This document shows, one piece after another, positions 43,784-53,544 of a stretch of 64,000 nt of DNA. A program made the translations under genes and the position numbers. Source of the stretch: Allobosea sp. CS1GBMeth4. GTDB taxonomy: Bacteria > Pseudomonadota > Alphaproteobacteria > Rhizobiales > Beijerinckiaceae. The notes below the pieces were generated by a model that was not told the DNA's origin, searched no databases, and saw nothing but the letters and a program-made list of their open reading frames with translations. Numbering within the stretch: position 1 is the first letter of the stretch; each line of letters begins with the position of its first letter. Location of the stretch: contig NZ_FYAS01000002.1 in the NCBI RefSeq assembly GCF_900185715.1, forward strand, positions 124,001 through 188,000, read 5' to 3'.

Positions 43784-45058
43784 TTGTTAACGGAGATCTT
43801 GATCGTTGTCGTCCTCACCGTCATCAACGGTGTGCTCGCCATGTCCGAACTCGCGGTGGTCTCGTCCCGCCCGGCACGGCTGAAGGTCCTCAGCGATCAG
43901 GGCAGCAAGGGGGCCGCGACGGCGATCCGCCTGGCCGAGAATCCCGGCCGCTTCCTCTCGACGGTCCAGATCGGCATCACGCTGGTCGGCGTGCTCTCCG
44001 GCGCCTTTTCGGGCGCGACGCTGGGCGCCCGCCTGTCGGAATGGCTCGGCACGCAGGGCCTCTCGAACACTGTGGCCGACGCGCTCGGCGTCGGCACCGT
44101 CGTCGTGCTGATCACCTATCTTTCGCTGATCGTCGGCGAACTGGTGCCGAAGCAGATCGCCCTGCGCGACGCCGAGCGGGTCGCCGCGCGCGTCGCCCCG
44201 ACCATGGCGCTGATCGCCAAGGTCGCCTCGCCCCTGGTCTGGTTGCTCGACGCCTCGGGCCGGCTGATGCTGGCGCTGCTCGGCCAGAAGGGCGAGCCTG
44301 AGGAGACCGTCACCGAGGAGGAGGTCCGCACCATCATCGCGGAGGCCGAGACCGCCGGCGTGCTGGAGCGCGACGAGCGCGAGATGATCTCCGGCGTGAT
44401 GCGCCTCGCCGACCGTTCGGCGCGGGCGCTGATGACGCCGCGCCGCGAGGTCGAGGTGATCGATCTCGCCGATTCGCTCGAGGAGATCCGCAGCCAGGTG
44501 CGCGCGACCAGGCGCAACCGGCTGCCGGCACAGGATGGCGAGGCCGATTCGATCATCGGCATCATCGAGATGAAGGAGCTGTTCGAGGCCCTGGCCGACG
44601 ACAAGGTCGAGCTGCGCGGCCTGGTCCGCGAGGCTCCGGTCGTGCTCGACACCACCGGCGCGCTCGACGTGCTGCGCGCGATCCGCGCGACGCATGTCCA
44701 CATGGCGCTGGTCTTCGACGAGTACGGCCATTTCGAGGGGATCATCACCTCGAGCGACGTGCTCGAGGCGATCACCGGCGCCTTCCAGGACGAGGACGAG
44801 GAGGAGCCGGCGATCGTGCCGCGGGCCGACGGCTCCTTCCTTGTCGCCGGCTGGATGCAGGTCGACGAGTTCTCGCACGAGCTCGGCATCCATGTGCCGC
44901 GCGACGCCGACTACCAGACCGTCGCCGGCTTCGTGCTGGCCGAGATGAACCGGCTGCCCAATGTCGGCGAGAGCTTTCAGAAGGGCCATTGGCGCTTCGA
45001 GGTGGTCGATCTCGACGGCAGGCGGATCGACAAGCTGCTGGTCAGCCGGGTGGATTGA
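43784..45058 (+). CDS. CNNM/CBS-domain membrane protein (hemolysin C-like)
   Basis: 424 residues. The start is a TTG giving MLTEILIVVVLTVINGVLAMSE; the next Met would delete half of the first helix. The N-terminal DUF21 membrane domain has four segments (GITLVGVLSGAFSGATLG), then two CBS domains (MTPRREVEVIDLADSLEEIR; HVHMALVFDEYGHFEGIITSSD) and a CorC_HlyC domain at the end. These proteins affect Mg/Co efflux; hemolysin is a historical name. Confidence 0.9.
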   Translation: MLTEILIVVVLTVINGVLAMSELAVVSSRPARLKVLSDQGSKGAATAIRLAENPGRFLSTVQIGITLVGVLSGAFSGATLGARLSEWLGTQGLSNTVADALGVGTVVVLITYLSLIVGELVPKQIALRDAERVAARVAPTMALIAKVASPLVWLLDASGRLMLALLGQKGEPEETVTEEEVRTIIAEAETAGVLERDEREMISGVMRLADRSARALMTPRREVEVIDLADSLEEIRSQVRATRRNRLPAQDGEADSIIGIIEMKELFEALADDKVELRGLVREAPVVLDTTGALDVLRAIRATHVHMALVFDEYGHFEGIITSSDVLEAITGAFQDEDEEEPAIVPRADGSFLVAGWMQVDEFSHELGIHVPRDADYQTVAGFVLAEMNRLPNVGESFQKGHWRFEVVDLDGRRIDKLLVSRVD

Positions 45059-45078
45059 TCCGGCGAACGCAGCTTTGT

Positions 45079-45171
45079 CGTCATGGTCGGGCTTGTCCCG
45101 ACCATCCACGTCTTTCCGGATGCAATGCGGTGTTCGAGACGTGGATGCTCGCCACAAGGGCGAGCATGACG
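45079..45171 (+). repeat. Palindromic intergenic repeat, copy C
   Basis: CGTCATGGTCGGGCTTGTCC, CGACCATCCACGTCTTTCCG and GACGTGGATGCTCGCCACAA followed by CGAGCATGACG: the same element as copies A and B, between the CBS protein and the chromate module. Confidence 0.85.
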
Positions 45172-45295
45172 CGAGTGCGATTGACGCCACGAAATCCCGG
45201 TGATCTAAACTCTCCGCAGGGGCCAGTCGCGACCGCCCCGTGAGGCGTCAGCCCAAGGATCGCGTCCACTCTCCTTGGTACAAGGATGGACGCTC

Positions 45296-46114
45296 ATGTC
45301 TTCCAACATCCAGATCACGCCTGCGCAATTGTCCCGGCTCGTCGGCCTGCCGGACGCGCCGATCCTGATCGATGTCCGCATCGACGAGGATGTCGCCGCC
45401 GATCCGCGCCTGCTGCCGGCGAGCGAGCGGCGCAGCCATCGCGACGTTGCTGAATGGGCCGGCGCCTATGCCGGCGGCAAGGTCGTCGTCATCTGCCAGC
45501 GCGGGCAGAAGCTCAGCGAAGGCGTCGCCGCCTGGCTGCGCCATGAGGGCGTCGCGGCGGAGAACCTCGCCGGCGGCTTCGAGGCCTGGCGCGAGGCCGG
45601 CGGGCTGCTGGTCGAACCCGGCAAGCTGCCGAAGCGCGATGCCGGAGGGCGCACCCTCTGGGTGACACGCGCGCGGCCCAAGGTCGACCGCATCGCCTGT
45701 CCCTGGCTGATCCGCCGCTTCGTCGACCGCGAGGCGGTCTTCCTGTTCGTCTCGGCCTCGGAGGTGCCGGCGGTCGCCGATCGCTTCGGGGCGACGCCGT
45801 TCGACATTGACGGCGTGTTCTGGAGCCATCGCGGCGAGCGCTGCAGCTTCGACACGATGATCGAGGCGTTCGGATTGTCGTCGCCGGCGCTCGACCAGCT
45901 CGCGACGATCGTGCGGGCGGCCGACACGGCCCGGCTCGACCTCGCGCCGCAGGCCGCCGGCTTCCTCGCGGCGTCGCTCGGCCTGTCACGGATGTATCGC
46001 GACGATCTGGCACAGCTCGAGGCCGGCATGCTTCTCTATGACGCCTTCTATCGCTGGTGCCGCGATGCGAGCGAAGAAACCCACAACTGGCCGTCCGTGC
46101 CGGTGAAGAGCTGA
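45296..46114 (+). CDS. Rhodanese-ChrB fusion, chromate resistance protein
   Basis: 272 residues from MSSNIQITPAQL, with AAGGA upstream; ATG 45275 is an alternative. The N-terminal rhodanese domain (about 1-105) has the active-site loop VICQRGQKLSEGVA with Cys near 67. The C-terminal ChrB-like domain begins at TLWVTRARPKVDRIACPWLIRRFVD. ChrB senses chromate and helps resistance; the rhodanese part may reduce or transfer sulfur. It stands 10 bp before the ChrA gene. Confidence 0.88.
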   Translation: MSSNIQITPAQLSRLVGLPDAPILIDVRIDEDVAADPRLLPASERRSHRDVAEWAGAYAGGKVVVICQRGQKLSEGVAAWLRHEGVAAENLAGGFEAWREAGGLLVEPGKLPKRDAGGRTLWVTRARPKVDRIACPWLIRRFVDREAVFLFVSASEVPAVADRFGATPFDIDGVFWSHRGERCSFDTMIEAFGLSSPALDQLATIVRAADTARLDLAPQAAGFLAASLGLSRMYRDDLAQLEAGMLLYDAFYRWCRDASEETHNWPSVPVKS

Positions 46115-46124
46115 GGACCGGACG

Positions 46125-47522
46125 ATGACGGCCGCGACGAACGAGGGGGCGGCGACGGCCCCCCCCGCCACGCCGAGCCTCGCCGAGGCGACGCGGGTCT
46201 GGCTCAGGGTCGGCCTGCTTTCCTTCGGCGGGCCGGCCGGGCAGATCGCCCTGATGCACAAGGAGCTGGTCGAGGACCGGCGCTGGATCGGCGAGCGTCG
46301 CTTCCTGCACGCGCTCAACTACTGCATGCTGCTGCCGGGCCCCGAGGCGCAGCAGCTCGCCACCTATATCGGCTGGCTGATGCACCGGACGGCGGGAGGG
46401 CTGATCGCCGGCCTGCTCTTCATCCTGCCGGGCGCGCTGGTGATGTGGGGCCTCTCCCTGCTCTATGTGCTCTACCGCCAGATCCCGCTGGTCGACGCGG
46501 CCTTCTTCGGCGTCAAGGCGGCGGTGCTCGCGGTGGTGATCGAGGCGGGGCTGAGGATCAGCAGGCGGGCGCTGAAGAACCGGGCGATGATCGCGATCGC
46601 CGTGGCCGCCTTCCTCGCGCTCTTCCTGTTCAAGGCGCCGTTCCCGCTCGTCATCCTCGGAGCCGGCCTGATCGGCTGGCTCGGCCAGCGCTGGGCCCCG
46701 GCGCTGTTCGGCGGCGGCGGACACGCCGGACAGGACGGCGCGCCGGAGTTCAAGGGCGTCGTCGACCTGATGTTCGAGCGCGGCGAGCTCAGCCATGCGG
46801 AGCCCTCCGCGGCGCGGGCACTCAAGGTGCTGGCGCTCTGGCTGCCGCTCTGGCTCGGGCCGGTGGCGCTGCTCTGGTTGAGCGGCGGGGCCGGCAGCGT
46901 CTTCGCCCAGATCGGCACCTTCTTCAGCGCCATGGCGGTGGTCACCTTCGGCGGCGCCTATGCCGTGCTCGCCTATGTCGCGCAGGCGGCGGTCGACGGC
47001 TATGGCTGGCTCTTCGCCGGCGAGATGGTGGACGGGCTCGGCCTGGCCGAGACCACGCCGGGCCCGCTGATCCTGGTGCTGCAATTCGTCGGCTTCGTCG
47101 CCGCCTGGCGGGCGCATGGCGGGCTCGACCCGCTCGTCGCCGGCAGCCTCGGCGGGCTGCTGACGGTCTGGGTCACCTTCGCGCCCTGCTTCCTCTGGAT
47201 CTTCCTCGGGGCGCCCTATATCGAGGCGCTGCGCGGCAACCGCGCCCTCTCGGCCGGGCTCACCGCGATCACGGCGGCGGTGGTCGGCGTCATCGCCAAT
47301 CTCGCGCTCTGGTTCGGCCTGCACGTCCTGTTCCGGGTCGTGCAGCCGGTCGTCATCGGCCCGCTGGCGCCCGATCTGCCGGTGCTGGCCTCGCTCGACT
47401 GGCGAGCGGCCGTGCTCGCCGTCGCGGCGATGATCGCGCTGCTGCGCCTCAAGCTCGGGATGATCCCGGTGCTGGCGGGCTGCGCCGCTGCCGGGATCGT
47501 GCTGGCGCGACTGCCGGCATGA
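46125..47522 (+). CDS. chrA: Chromate transporter ChrA (two-domain)
   Basis: 465 residues with two homologous CHR halves and about 10-12 membrane segments. Signature FGGPAGQIALMHKELVEDRRWI lies at about 34-55 and its counterpart FGGAYAVLAYVAQAAVDGYGW at about 275-295; PGPEAQQLATYIGW and TPGPLILVLQFVGF are the paired loops. Exports chromate (and maybe sulfate). Directly follows the ChrB fusion, forming a resistance operon. Confidence 0.94.
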   Translation: MTAATNEGAATAPPATPSLAEATRVWLRVGLLSFGGPAGQIALMHKELVEDRRWIGERRFLHALNYCMLLPGPEAQQLATYIGWLMHRTAGGLIAGLLFILPGALVMWGLSLLYVLYRQIPLVDAAFFGVKAAVLAVVIEAGLRISRRALKNRAMIAIAVAAFLALFLFKAPFPLVILGAGLIGWLGQRWAPALFGGGGHAGQDGAPEFKGVVDLMFERGELSHAEPSAARALKVLALWLPLWLGPVALLWLSGGAGSVFAQIGTFFSAMAVVTFGGAYAVLAYVAQAAVDGYGWLFAGEMVDGLGLAETTPGPLILVLQFVGFVAAWRAHGGLDPLVAGSLGGLLTVWVTFAPCFLWIFLGAPYIEALRGNRALSAGLTAITAAVVGVIANLALWFGLHVLFRVVQPVVIGPLAPDLPVLASLDWRAAVLAVAAMIALLRLKLGMIPVLAGCAAAGIVLARLPA

Positions 47523-47617
47523 CGGTGGTTGTTGCGCCGGGCGGAATTCTGAACTGCCTCCAGCGGCGATTGTGATCCGATCATGGAATGGTCATCTCGA
47601 CGGCGGAGGCCAGCGAG

Positions 47618-48244
<627 letters not shown>

Positions 48245-48268
48245 GGCGGACGATCCCGACTGTTCCCG

Positions 48269-48580
48269 TCAGCGCCGCTCGCCGGGCTCGATCACCCGAT
48301 ACTCCGCGTCGACGATCTCGACGCGGGCGGCTCCGGGCGGCTCGCGGCCGAACGGGTTCTGCGGGTCGATGCCGGCGGCGCGCATGCGGCGGCGCATCTG
48401 CCAGGCGGCGAAGGCGCCGCCGGCGATCACGACCGGCACCAGGATCAGCGCCAGGCTCGCCGCGACCAGGAAGAGCAGCACCCCGACGACGAAGGCCCCG
48501 GCCATGACGAGCCAGCTCGCCCAGCGCGGCAAGCGGACCAGCCTGGCGCTGGCGGCGTTGTTGAGGTCGATACGGATCAT
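48269..48580 (-). CDS. Small hypothetical membrane protein
   Basis: 103 residues. Basic N-terminus, one long hydrophobic region that may be two helices (WLVMAGAFVVGVLLFLVAASLALILVPVVIAG), then a soluble tail (RVEIVDAEYRVIEPGERR). Family not recognised. Convergent with the FMN-binding gene, stops 24 bp apart. Confidence 0.65.
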   Translation of the reverse strand: MIRIDLNNAASARLVRLPRWASWLVMAGAFVVGVLLFLVAASLALILVPVVIAGGAFAAWQMRRRMRAAGIDPQNPFGREPPGAARVEIVDAEYRVIEPGERR

Positions 48581-48731
48581 GGCTCGTTTCGTTTCGCGTC
48601 ACCCGCCGACAATCTAGGAAGCGAATGCGGCGCTGACGAGATCAGGGACGCCCGGGCGATGACGATTTCGTCAACGAGATCCGGGTTTGCGGTGGAACGA
48701 CATCCGTCTTTCCGGGGCCGGCCAAAGGCCC

Positions 48732-48848
48732 GAGCCGGGAAGCCATGAACACTGATGCTTGTCGACGAGACGCGTCGAACTGCGCCCTGGTGACGATGCC
48801 GTGTTCATGGCTTCCGGGCTCGCCGCTTCGCGGCGCCCCGGAATGACG
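48732..48848. repeat. Intergenic inverted repeat with 21-bp arms
   Basis: GAGCCGGGAAGCCATGAACAC (21 bp, 48732-48752) pairs with its near-complement at 48801-48821 with one mismatch. The tail CGCCGCTTCGCGGCGCCCCGG is a further hairpin. Located in the 276-bp gap before the FAD monooxygenase stop. Confidence 0.65.
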
Positions 48849-48856
48849 GCGACAGC

Positions 48857-50053
48857 TCAGCCCGGTGCGCGCCAGTCATAGATCCAGGCATGGCGCCGGC
48901 GCATGCCGTCGGGTCCGAGGCGGCGCATGGCGAAGTCGCGCGCATAGCTCCAGGGCCGGCCGAGATGATAGGCCTCGCCGTTCTTGCGGCTGGCCTGCTG
49001 GACGCGCATGGCGCGCTCGCCGCGGGCCCGGGCGTAATCCGCCAGCGCCGCCGGCACCGCGCCCGTTCCCTCGCGCGCCAGCCGCGTGGCGAGCTCATGC
49101 GACAGCACCGCGGCGTCCTCGATCGCGAGGGCCGCGCCCTGGGCGAGGAAGGGCAGGATCGGGTGGGCGGCGTCGCCGAGCAGGGCGATGCGGCCTTTCG
49201 CCATAAGCGCGGGCGGCCGGTCGTAGAGCGACCAGATCCGCCAGTTCGGCGCGCGCCCGATCAGCTCGCGCAGGCCGGCGCCGGCGCTGGCCGCGAGCTC
49301 GTTCAACTGCGAGGCATCGCCCTCGCGCGACCAGCCGGGACGAGCCTCGGCCGCGGCACGCACGAGGACGAGGTTGATCTCGCTGCCGCTGGCGACGGGA
49401 TAGTGCACGGCATGGCGGGCGCGGCCGAGATGCAGCGCGACGACCGGGCGGCGCAGCGCCTCCGGCAACCCTTCGGCGGGGATCAGCGAGCGCCAGGCCT
49501 CCCAGCCGGTGAAGCCGGGTTCGCGGACGTCGCCGATCAGGGAGCGGGCGCGCGACCAAAGCCCGTCGGCGCCGATCAGGGCCATCGCGTCGACCGTCTC
49601 GGTCTGGCCGCTCTCGCCTGCGAGGACGGCCGCGATGCCCGCCTCGGTCTCGTGCGCGTCGACGAGGCCGCGGCCGATCAGCCAGCGGATATTGGGCAGG
49701 GTCCTGGCCGAATCGAGCAGCAGCTGGTGGAGGTCGGCCCGCCTCAGCGAGCGCGAGGGCGTCGCGCCCTCAACCGGCGGGGCGAAGGGCATGGCGAGCA
49801 GGGGGGCGCCGCCGCGCCAATGGCCGATCTCCAGAGCCTCCGGCCGGATCGCGGTGCGGCGCAGGGCGAGGCCGAGATCGAGCGATTCGAGCACGCGCCC
49901 GGCATTGGGCGAGACCTGGATGCCGGCCCCGGCCTCGTCGAAGCGGGTGCGCTTCTCGGCGAGGATGACGGGGATGCCGCGGCGGGCGAGCGCGATCGCG
50001 GCGGTCAAGCCGCCGATGCCGGCGCCGGCGATCAGGATCGGGAGAGTGGTCAC
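48857..50053 (-). CDS. FAD-dependent monooxygenase (salicylate hydroxylase-like)
   Basis: 398 residues. FAD-binding GxGxxG: ILIAGAGIGGLTAAIALARRG at about 6-26; the second site is GRIALLGDAAHPILPFLAQGAALAIEDA near 285-312, and DG-type motif ALIGADGLWSRAR near 160. It resembles salicylate/3-hydroxybenzoate hydroxylases of class A. Uses NADH and oxygen; aromatic substrate likely. No catabolic partners are adjacent. Confidence 0.92.
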   Translation of the reverse strand: MTTLPILIAGAGIGGLTAAIALARRGIPVILAEKRTRFDEAGAGIQVSPNAGRVLESLDLGLALRRTAIRPEALEIGHWRGGAPLLAMPFAPPVEGATPSRSLRRADLHQLLLDSARTLPNIRWLIGRGLVDAHETEAGIAAVLAGESGQTETVDAMALIGADGLWSRARSLIGDVREPGFTGWEAWRSLIPAEGLPEALRRPVVALHLGRARHAVHYPVASGSEINLVLVRAAAEARPGWSREGDASQLNELAASAGAGLRELIGRAPNWRIWSLYDRPPALMAKGRIALLGDAAHPILPFLAQGAALAIEDAAVLSHELATRLAREGTGAVPAALADYARARGERAMRVQQASRKNGEAYHLGRPWSYARDFAMRRLGPDGMRRRHAWIYDWRAPG

Positions 50054-50197
50054 GATATCATGCCCCGCCGAGCCCAGCGCGCATTCCGTTCAGCCAATAT
50101 CGGCTCAACGAAAGAGTTCGCGCAGGATCAATAAGTTGAGCATGCTCTCCTCGCAAAAGTGGTTCCGACTTTTGCGGAACATGCTCGCGGGATGTCC

Positions 50198-50455
50198 TCA
50201 CGCCGCCTTGGCGGCAGCGTCGTGGTATTCGCACTCGGCCGGCTTGCAGTGGCCGTGGCCGAGCGAGGGCTCGTATTTGAACAGCGTCGAGCAATAGGGG
50301 CAGACGATCTCGTCGTCCGAGCCCATGTCGAGGAAGACATGCGGATGGTCGAAGGGCGGCTTGGCGCCGATGCACATGAACTCGCGCGCGCCGACATGGA
50401 TGACGGCGACGCCGGGCTCGTTGTGGAAATGCGGGGTGCCGTGATCGGCTGCCAT
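50198..50455 (-). CDS. Zinc-finger (CHCC, NDUFS6-like) protein
   Basis: 85 residues. The zf-CHCC pattern is present: HVFLDMGSDDEIVCPYCSTLFKYEP, with CPYC and an upstream Cys/His pair (FMCIGAKPPFDH). A C-terminal His/Cys-rich tail GHGHCKPAECEYHD adds further possible ligands. Related to the complex I accessory subunit NDUFS6; in alphaproteobacteria such small proteins may support complex I. Confidence 0.85.
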   Translation of the reverse strand: MAADHGTPHFHNEPGVAVIHVGAREFMCIGAKPPFDHPHVFLDMGSDDEIVCPYCSTLFKYEPSLGHGHCKPAECEYHDAAAKAA

Positions 50456-50569
50456 GAGTCTCGTCCTTGCGAATTCGGCGGCACCATAATGCCTCGCCGC
50501 GGGTCGCGCCAGCGCGCGCGAGGCGGATTTGGCGCTCTGCGGCGTCGCCGCCGCGGAACGACGGGAAGA

Positions 50570-51556
50570 TCAGGGGCGGCGGGCGCAAGCGAGGCCGATC
50601 TCGCGGGCCCGCTCGGTCTCGGCGGGGCTCAGGGCATCGGCCAGCGCCTTGACCCAGAGATCGGCCTGCTTGAGCCCGTCCATCGAGCAGGAGCAGACCC
50701 GCTCGCAGATCTCCTTCGGCGTGCCGGTCCCGGTGCAGGAGCGCTGACAGGCGGCCAGGAACGGCGCGGCCTCGGCGTCGGGCAGCTTAGGGCCGGCCAT
50801 CTGCCCGGTCGCCTGCATGAACAGGAACAGCGCGCCGATGAAGAGCGGCTGGTGGACGAGATAGACGAACAGGCTGTTGCGGCCGCCGAGGACGATGAGC
50901 CTGGCCGGGGCCGAGCCCGCCCGCCACCGTGCCCAGCCGCTCTCCCGCGCTGTCGGGAGAACGAGCCGGGCCAGCACCATGCCGGCGAGCACGCAGCCGA
51001 ACCAGGGGAAGAGCGGGACGAAATCGGCGGTGAGCGGCCAGGGGCCGAAGCCGAGGAAGGCGAGCCAGTCCTGGGTGAACAGGTCGTGCCCCAGGATGAA
51101 GGGCAAAGCGAAGACGACCGCCGCGGCGATCGCGATCACGGCTGTCGGCAGGAACAGGAAGGGCAGGGCCAGCACGCTCGCCAGCGCGATATGGTGCAGG
51201 ATGCCGAAGAAGATGAAGATGTCCGGCAGGGCGAACCAGGTCGCCGAGGTGACCAGGATCGCCGCGCAGGCGACCAGGGCGAGCCGGCGCAGATAGGCGC
51301 CGCGGTCGAAGCCCTTGCGCGTCGCCAGCACCAGGCTGAAGCCGACGATCACCAGGAAGGAGCCGGCGATCAGCCGGGCGAAGGCGCGCCAGGCGGGATC
51401 GGAGACGACATCGACCCGGATCAGCCGGAAATAGGAAAGATCATAGGCGAAATGGTAGACGAACATCGCGAGCAGCGCGATGCCGCGGCCGAGGTCGACC
51501 AGTTCGATACGGCCGCCGGCCGAAGGGTGCGCTTGCTCGCTCATGCGGTTCGTCAT
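50570..51556 (-). CDS. DUF1624/acyltransferase-like membrane protein with Cys-rich tail
   Basis: 328 residues; ATG 51556 or 51544. About eight membrane segments with the DUF1624 motif IELVDLGRGIALLAMFVYHFAYDL at about 17-40, ILHHIALASVLALPFLF and FPWFGCVLAGMVL. The last ~75 residues are a soluble extension with a cysteine cluster (ACQRSC...ICERVCSCSMDG). The membrane part resembles heparan-alpha-glucosaminide N-acetyltransferase-type proteins. Role and tail function are unknown. Confidence 0.85.
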   Translation of the reverse strand: MTNRMSEQAHPSAGGRIELVDLGRGIALLAMFVYHFAYDLSYFRLIRVDVVSDPAWRAFARLIAGSFLVIVGFSLVLATRKGFDRGAYLRRLALVACAAILVTSATWFALPDIFIFFGILHHIALASVLALPFLFLPTAVIAIAAAVVFALPFILGHDLFTQDWLAFLGFGPWPLTADFVPLFPWFGCVLAGMVLARLVLPTARESGWARWRAGSAPARLIVLGGRNSLFVYLVHQPLFIGALFLFMQATGQMAGPKLPDAEAAPFLAACQRSCTGTGTPKEICERVCSCSMDGLKQADLWVKALADALSPAETERAREIGLACARRP

Positions 51557-51747
51557 AAGCGGCGCGCGGCGCGGCGGAAAGGGGGCGCGGGCTTCTCCTG
51601 GGCCCTCATCCTTCGAGACGCGCCTGCGGGGCTCCCCAGAGTGAGGCCTCGATGGATTCGAGCCGCCTCTCTGCGCCGGCTGCGGCTACCCAAAGCCGCG
51701 CCGCCATGGCAGAGCTGCCGCGACACAACAGCCTGGCGGCAGGGCCG

Positions 51748-52515
51748 ATGCAGACATTCGATTCCGACGGCGTGACCATCGCCTATCTCGACCTCGCCCC
51801 GACCGGCGCGGGCGGGGGCGATCCGATCCTGCTGATTCACGGCTTCGCCTCGAGCCATGCGGTGAACTGGGTCAACACGCAGTGGACGAAGACGCTGACC
51901 CATGCCGGGCGGCGCGTCGTGCTGTTCGACAATCGCGGCCATGGCCGCAGCCAGAAGCTCTACGACCCGCAGGCCTATCGCTCCACCGTCATGGCCGAGG
52001 ATGCGCGCCGGCTGCTGGACCATCTCGGCATCGAGCGCGCCGACATCATGGGCTATTCGATGGGCGCGCGCATCTCGGCGCATCTGGCGCTCGCCCATCC
52101 CGGGCGCGTGCGCTCGCTCCTGCTCGGAGGCCTGGGCATCCATCTGGTCGAGGGCGTCGGCCTGCCGCTCGGCATCGCCGACGCGATGGAGGCGCCCTCG
52201 CTCGCCGACCTGACCGACCCGATGCAGCGCATGTTCCGCGCCTTCGCCGAGAGCACCGGCAGCGACCTCAGGGCCCTGGCCGCCTGCATCCGCGGCTCGC
52301 GCCAGACGCTGACGGCAGAGGAGGTCGGCCGCATCGCGGCGCCGACCCTGGTCAGCGTCGGGACCAGGGACGATGTCGCCGGCTCCGGCCCGGAGCTGGC
52401 GGCGCTGATCCCCGGCGCGGAGAGCTTCGCGATCGAGGGACGCGACCATAATCTCGCCGTCGGCGACCGCACGCACAAGCAGGCCGTGGTCGCGTTCCTG
52501 GAGCACCGGCCGTAG
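51748..52515 (+). CDS. Alpha/beta hydrolase
   Basis: 255 residues from MQTFDSDGVTIAYLDLAP, AGGG ahead; upstream Met codons are not conserved. The fold is complete: oxyanion segment ILLIHGFASSH at about 26-36, NRGHGRS, nucleophile elbow IMGYSMGARISAH with Ser near 99, catalytic Asp in VGTRDDVAG and His in GRDHNLAVG. Substrate unknown; cytoplasmic. Confidence 0.92.
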   Translation: MQTFDSDGVTIAYLDLAPTGAGGGDPILLIHGFASSHAVNWVNTQWTKTLTHAGRRVVLFDNRGHGRSQKLYDPQAYRSTVMAEDARRLLDHLGIERADIMGYSMGARISAHLALAHPGRVRSLLLGGLGIHLVEGVGLPLGIADAMEAPSLADLTDPMQRMFRAFAESTGSDLRALAACIRGSRQTLTAEEVGRIAAPTLVSVGTRDDVAGSGPELAALIPGAESFAIEGRDHNLAVGDRTHKQAVVAFLEHRP

Positions 52516-52522
52516 AACATCC

Positions 52523-52547
52523 TTCTCCATCTGGAGAATATTATTCT
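52523..52547. promoter_or_regulatory. Two overlapping palindromes upstream of cysE
   Basis: TTCTCCATCTGGAGAA (52523-52538, perfect 7-bp arms) overlaps AGAATATTATTCT (52535-52547, perfect 13-bp odd palindrome). They lie 8 bp after the hydrolase stop and about 145 bp before the cysE start, in an AT-rich patch. A tight 2-base centre makes a terminator unlikely; an operator is more plausible. Regulator unknown. Confidence 0.45.
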
Positions 52548-52689
52548 ACAGCAATGGCTTGGGCGGATGCGCTCGCAGATTGATTCTTGTTCTTCGCGGC
52601 TTGATTCCGCTAGAAGGCGGGACCATGTGCTCCGGCACGATGCTTTCGTGGCAGGAATTGCCCGAGCGCCAACCGCAGCGGAGACCGCC

Positions 52690-53538
52690 ATGCCACCCGG
52701 GCGCCCGATCATCGACATCCGCGACCCTGCGACCGGGCTCGACCGGCTCGACCCCGTATGGTCGCGCCTGCGCAACGAGGCGGAGCAGGCGATCGCGAGC
52801 GAGCCGGCGCTGGCGAGCTTCATCCTGGCGACGATCTCGAACCAGCCGAGCTTCGAGGCGGCGGTCGGTCACCGGATCGCGGCGCGCCTCGGCCATGGCG
52901 CCGTGCCGGCCGAATTGATCGCCCAGGCCTTCGACGAGGCGATCGCGGCCGATCCCGAGATCGGGCAGGGCATCCGCGCCGACGTCCTCGCCGTGCTCGA
53001 CCGCGACCCCGCCTGCTACCGGCTGATCGAGCCGGTGCTCTATTTCAAGGGCTTCCACGCGCTGCAGACGCACCGCCTGGCGAACTGGCTGTGGCGGCAG
53101 GACCGGCGCGATTTCGCGCTCTATCTGCAGAGCCGCTCCTCCGAGGTGTTCCAGACCGACATCAACCCGGCGGCGACGATCGGCAAGGGCGTCTTCCTCG
53201 ACCATGCCACGGGCCTCGTCGTCGGCGAGACCACGGTGATCGAGGACAATGTCTCGATGCTGCAGGACGTGACCCTGGGCGGCACGGGCAAGCAGGGCGG
53301 TGACCGCCATCCCAAGATCCGCAAGGGCGTGCTGATCGGCGCCGGCGCCAAGATCCTCGGCAATATCGAAGTGGGGCAATGCGCCCGCGTCGCGGCCGGC
53401 TCGGTCGTGCTCGCGGCGGTGCCGCGCAACACCACGGTTGCCGGCGTGCCGGCCAAGGTGGTGGGCGAGGCCGGCTGCGCCGAGCCCTCGCGCTCGATGG
53501 ACCAGATCCTGGCGCGCGACTGCGGCGGCGGGATCTGA
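52690..53538 (+). CDS. cysE: Serine O-acetyltransferase
   Basis: 282 residues from MPPGRPIIDIRD; the longer frame adds a non-conserved leader. An N-terminal helical domain (about 15-150) precedes the left-handed beta-helix of hexapeptide repeats with GKGVFLDHATGLVVGETTVIEDN (catalytic His) and GGTGKQGGDRHPKI. Makes O-acetylserine for cysteine synthesis. The extra C-terminal tail (GCAEPSRSMDQILARD) is the typical regulatory end. Confidence 0.95.
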   Translation: MPPGRPIIDIRDPATGLDRLDPVWSRLRNEAEQAIASEPALASFILATISNQPSFEAAVGHRIAARLGHGAVPAELIAQAFDEAIAADPEIGQGIRADVLAVLDRDPACYRLIEPVLYFKGFHALQTHRLANWLWRQDRRDFALYLQSRSSEVFQTDINPAATIGKGVFLDHATGLVVGETTVIEDNVSMLQDVTLGGTGKQGGDRHPKIRKGVLIGAGAKILGNIEVGQCARVAAGSVVLAAVPRNTTVAGVPAKVVGEAGCAEPSRSMDQILARDCGGGI

Positions 53539-53544
53539 GGCCGT

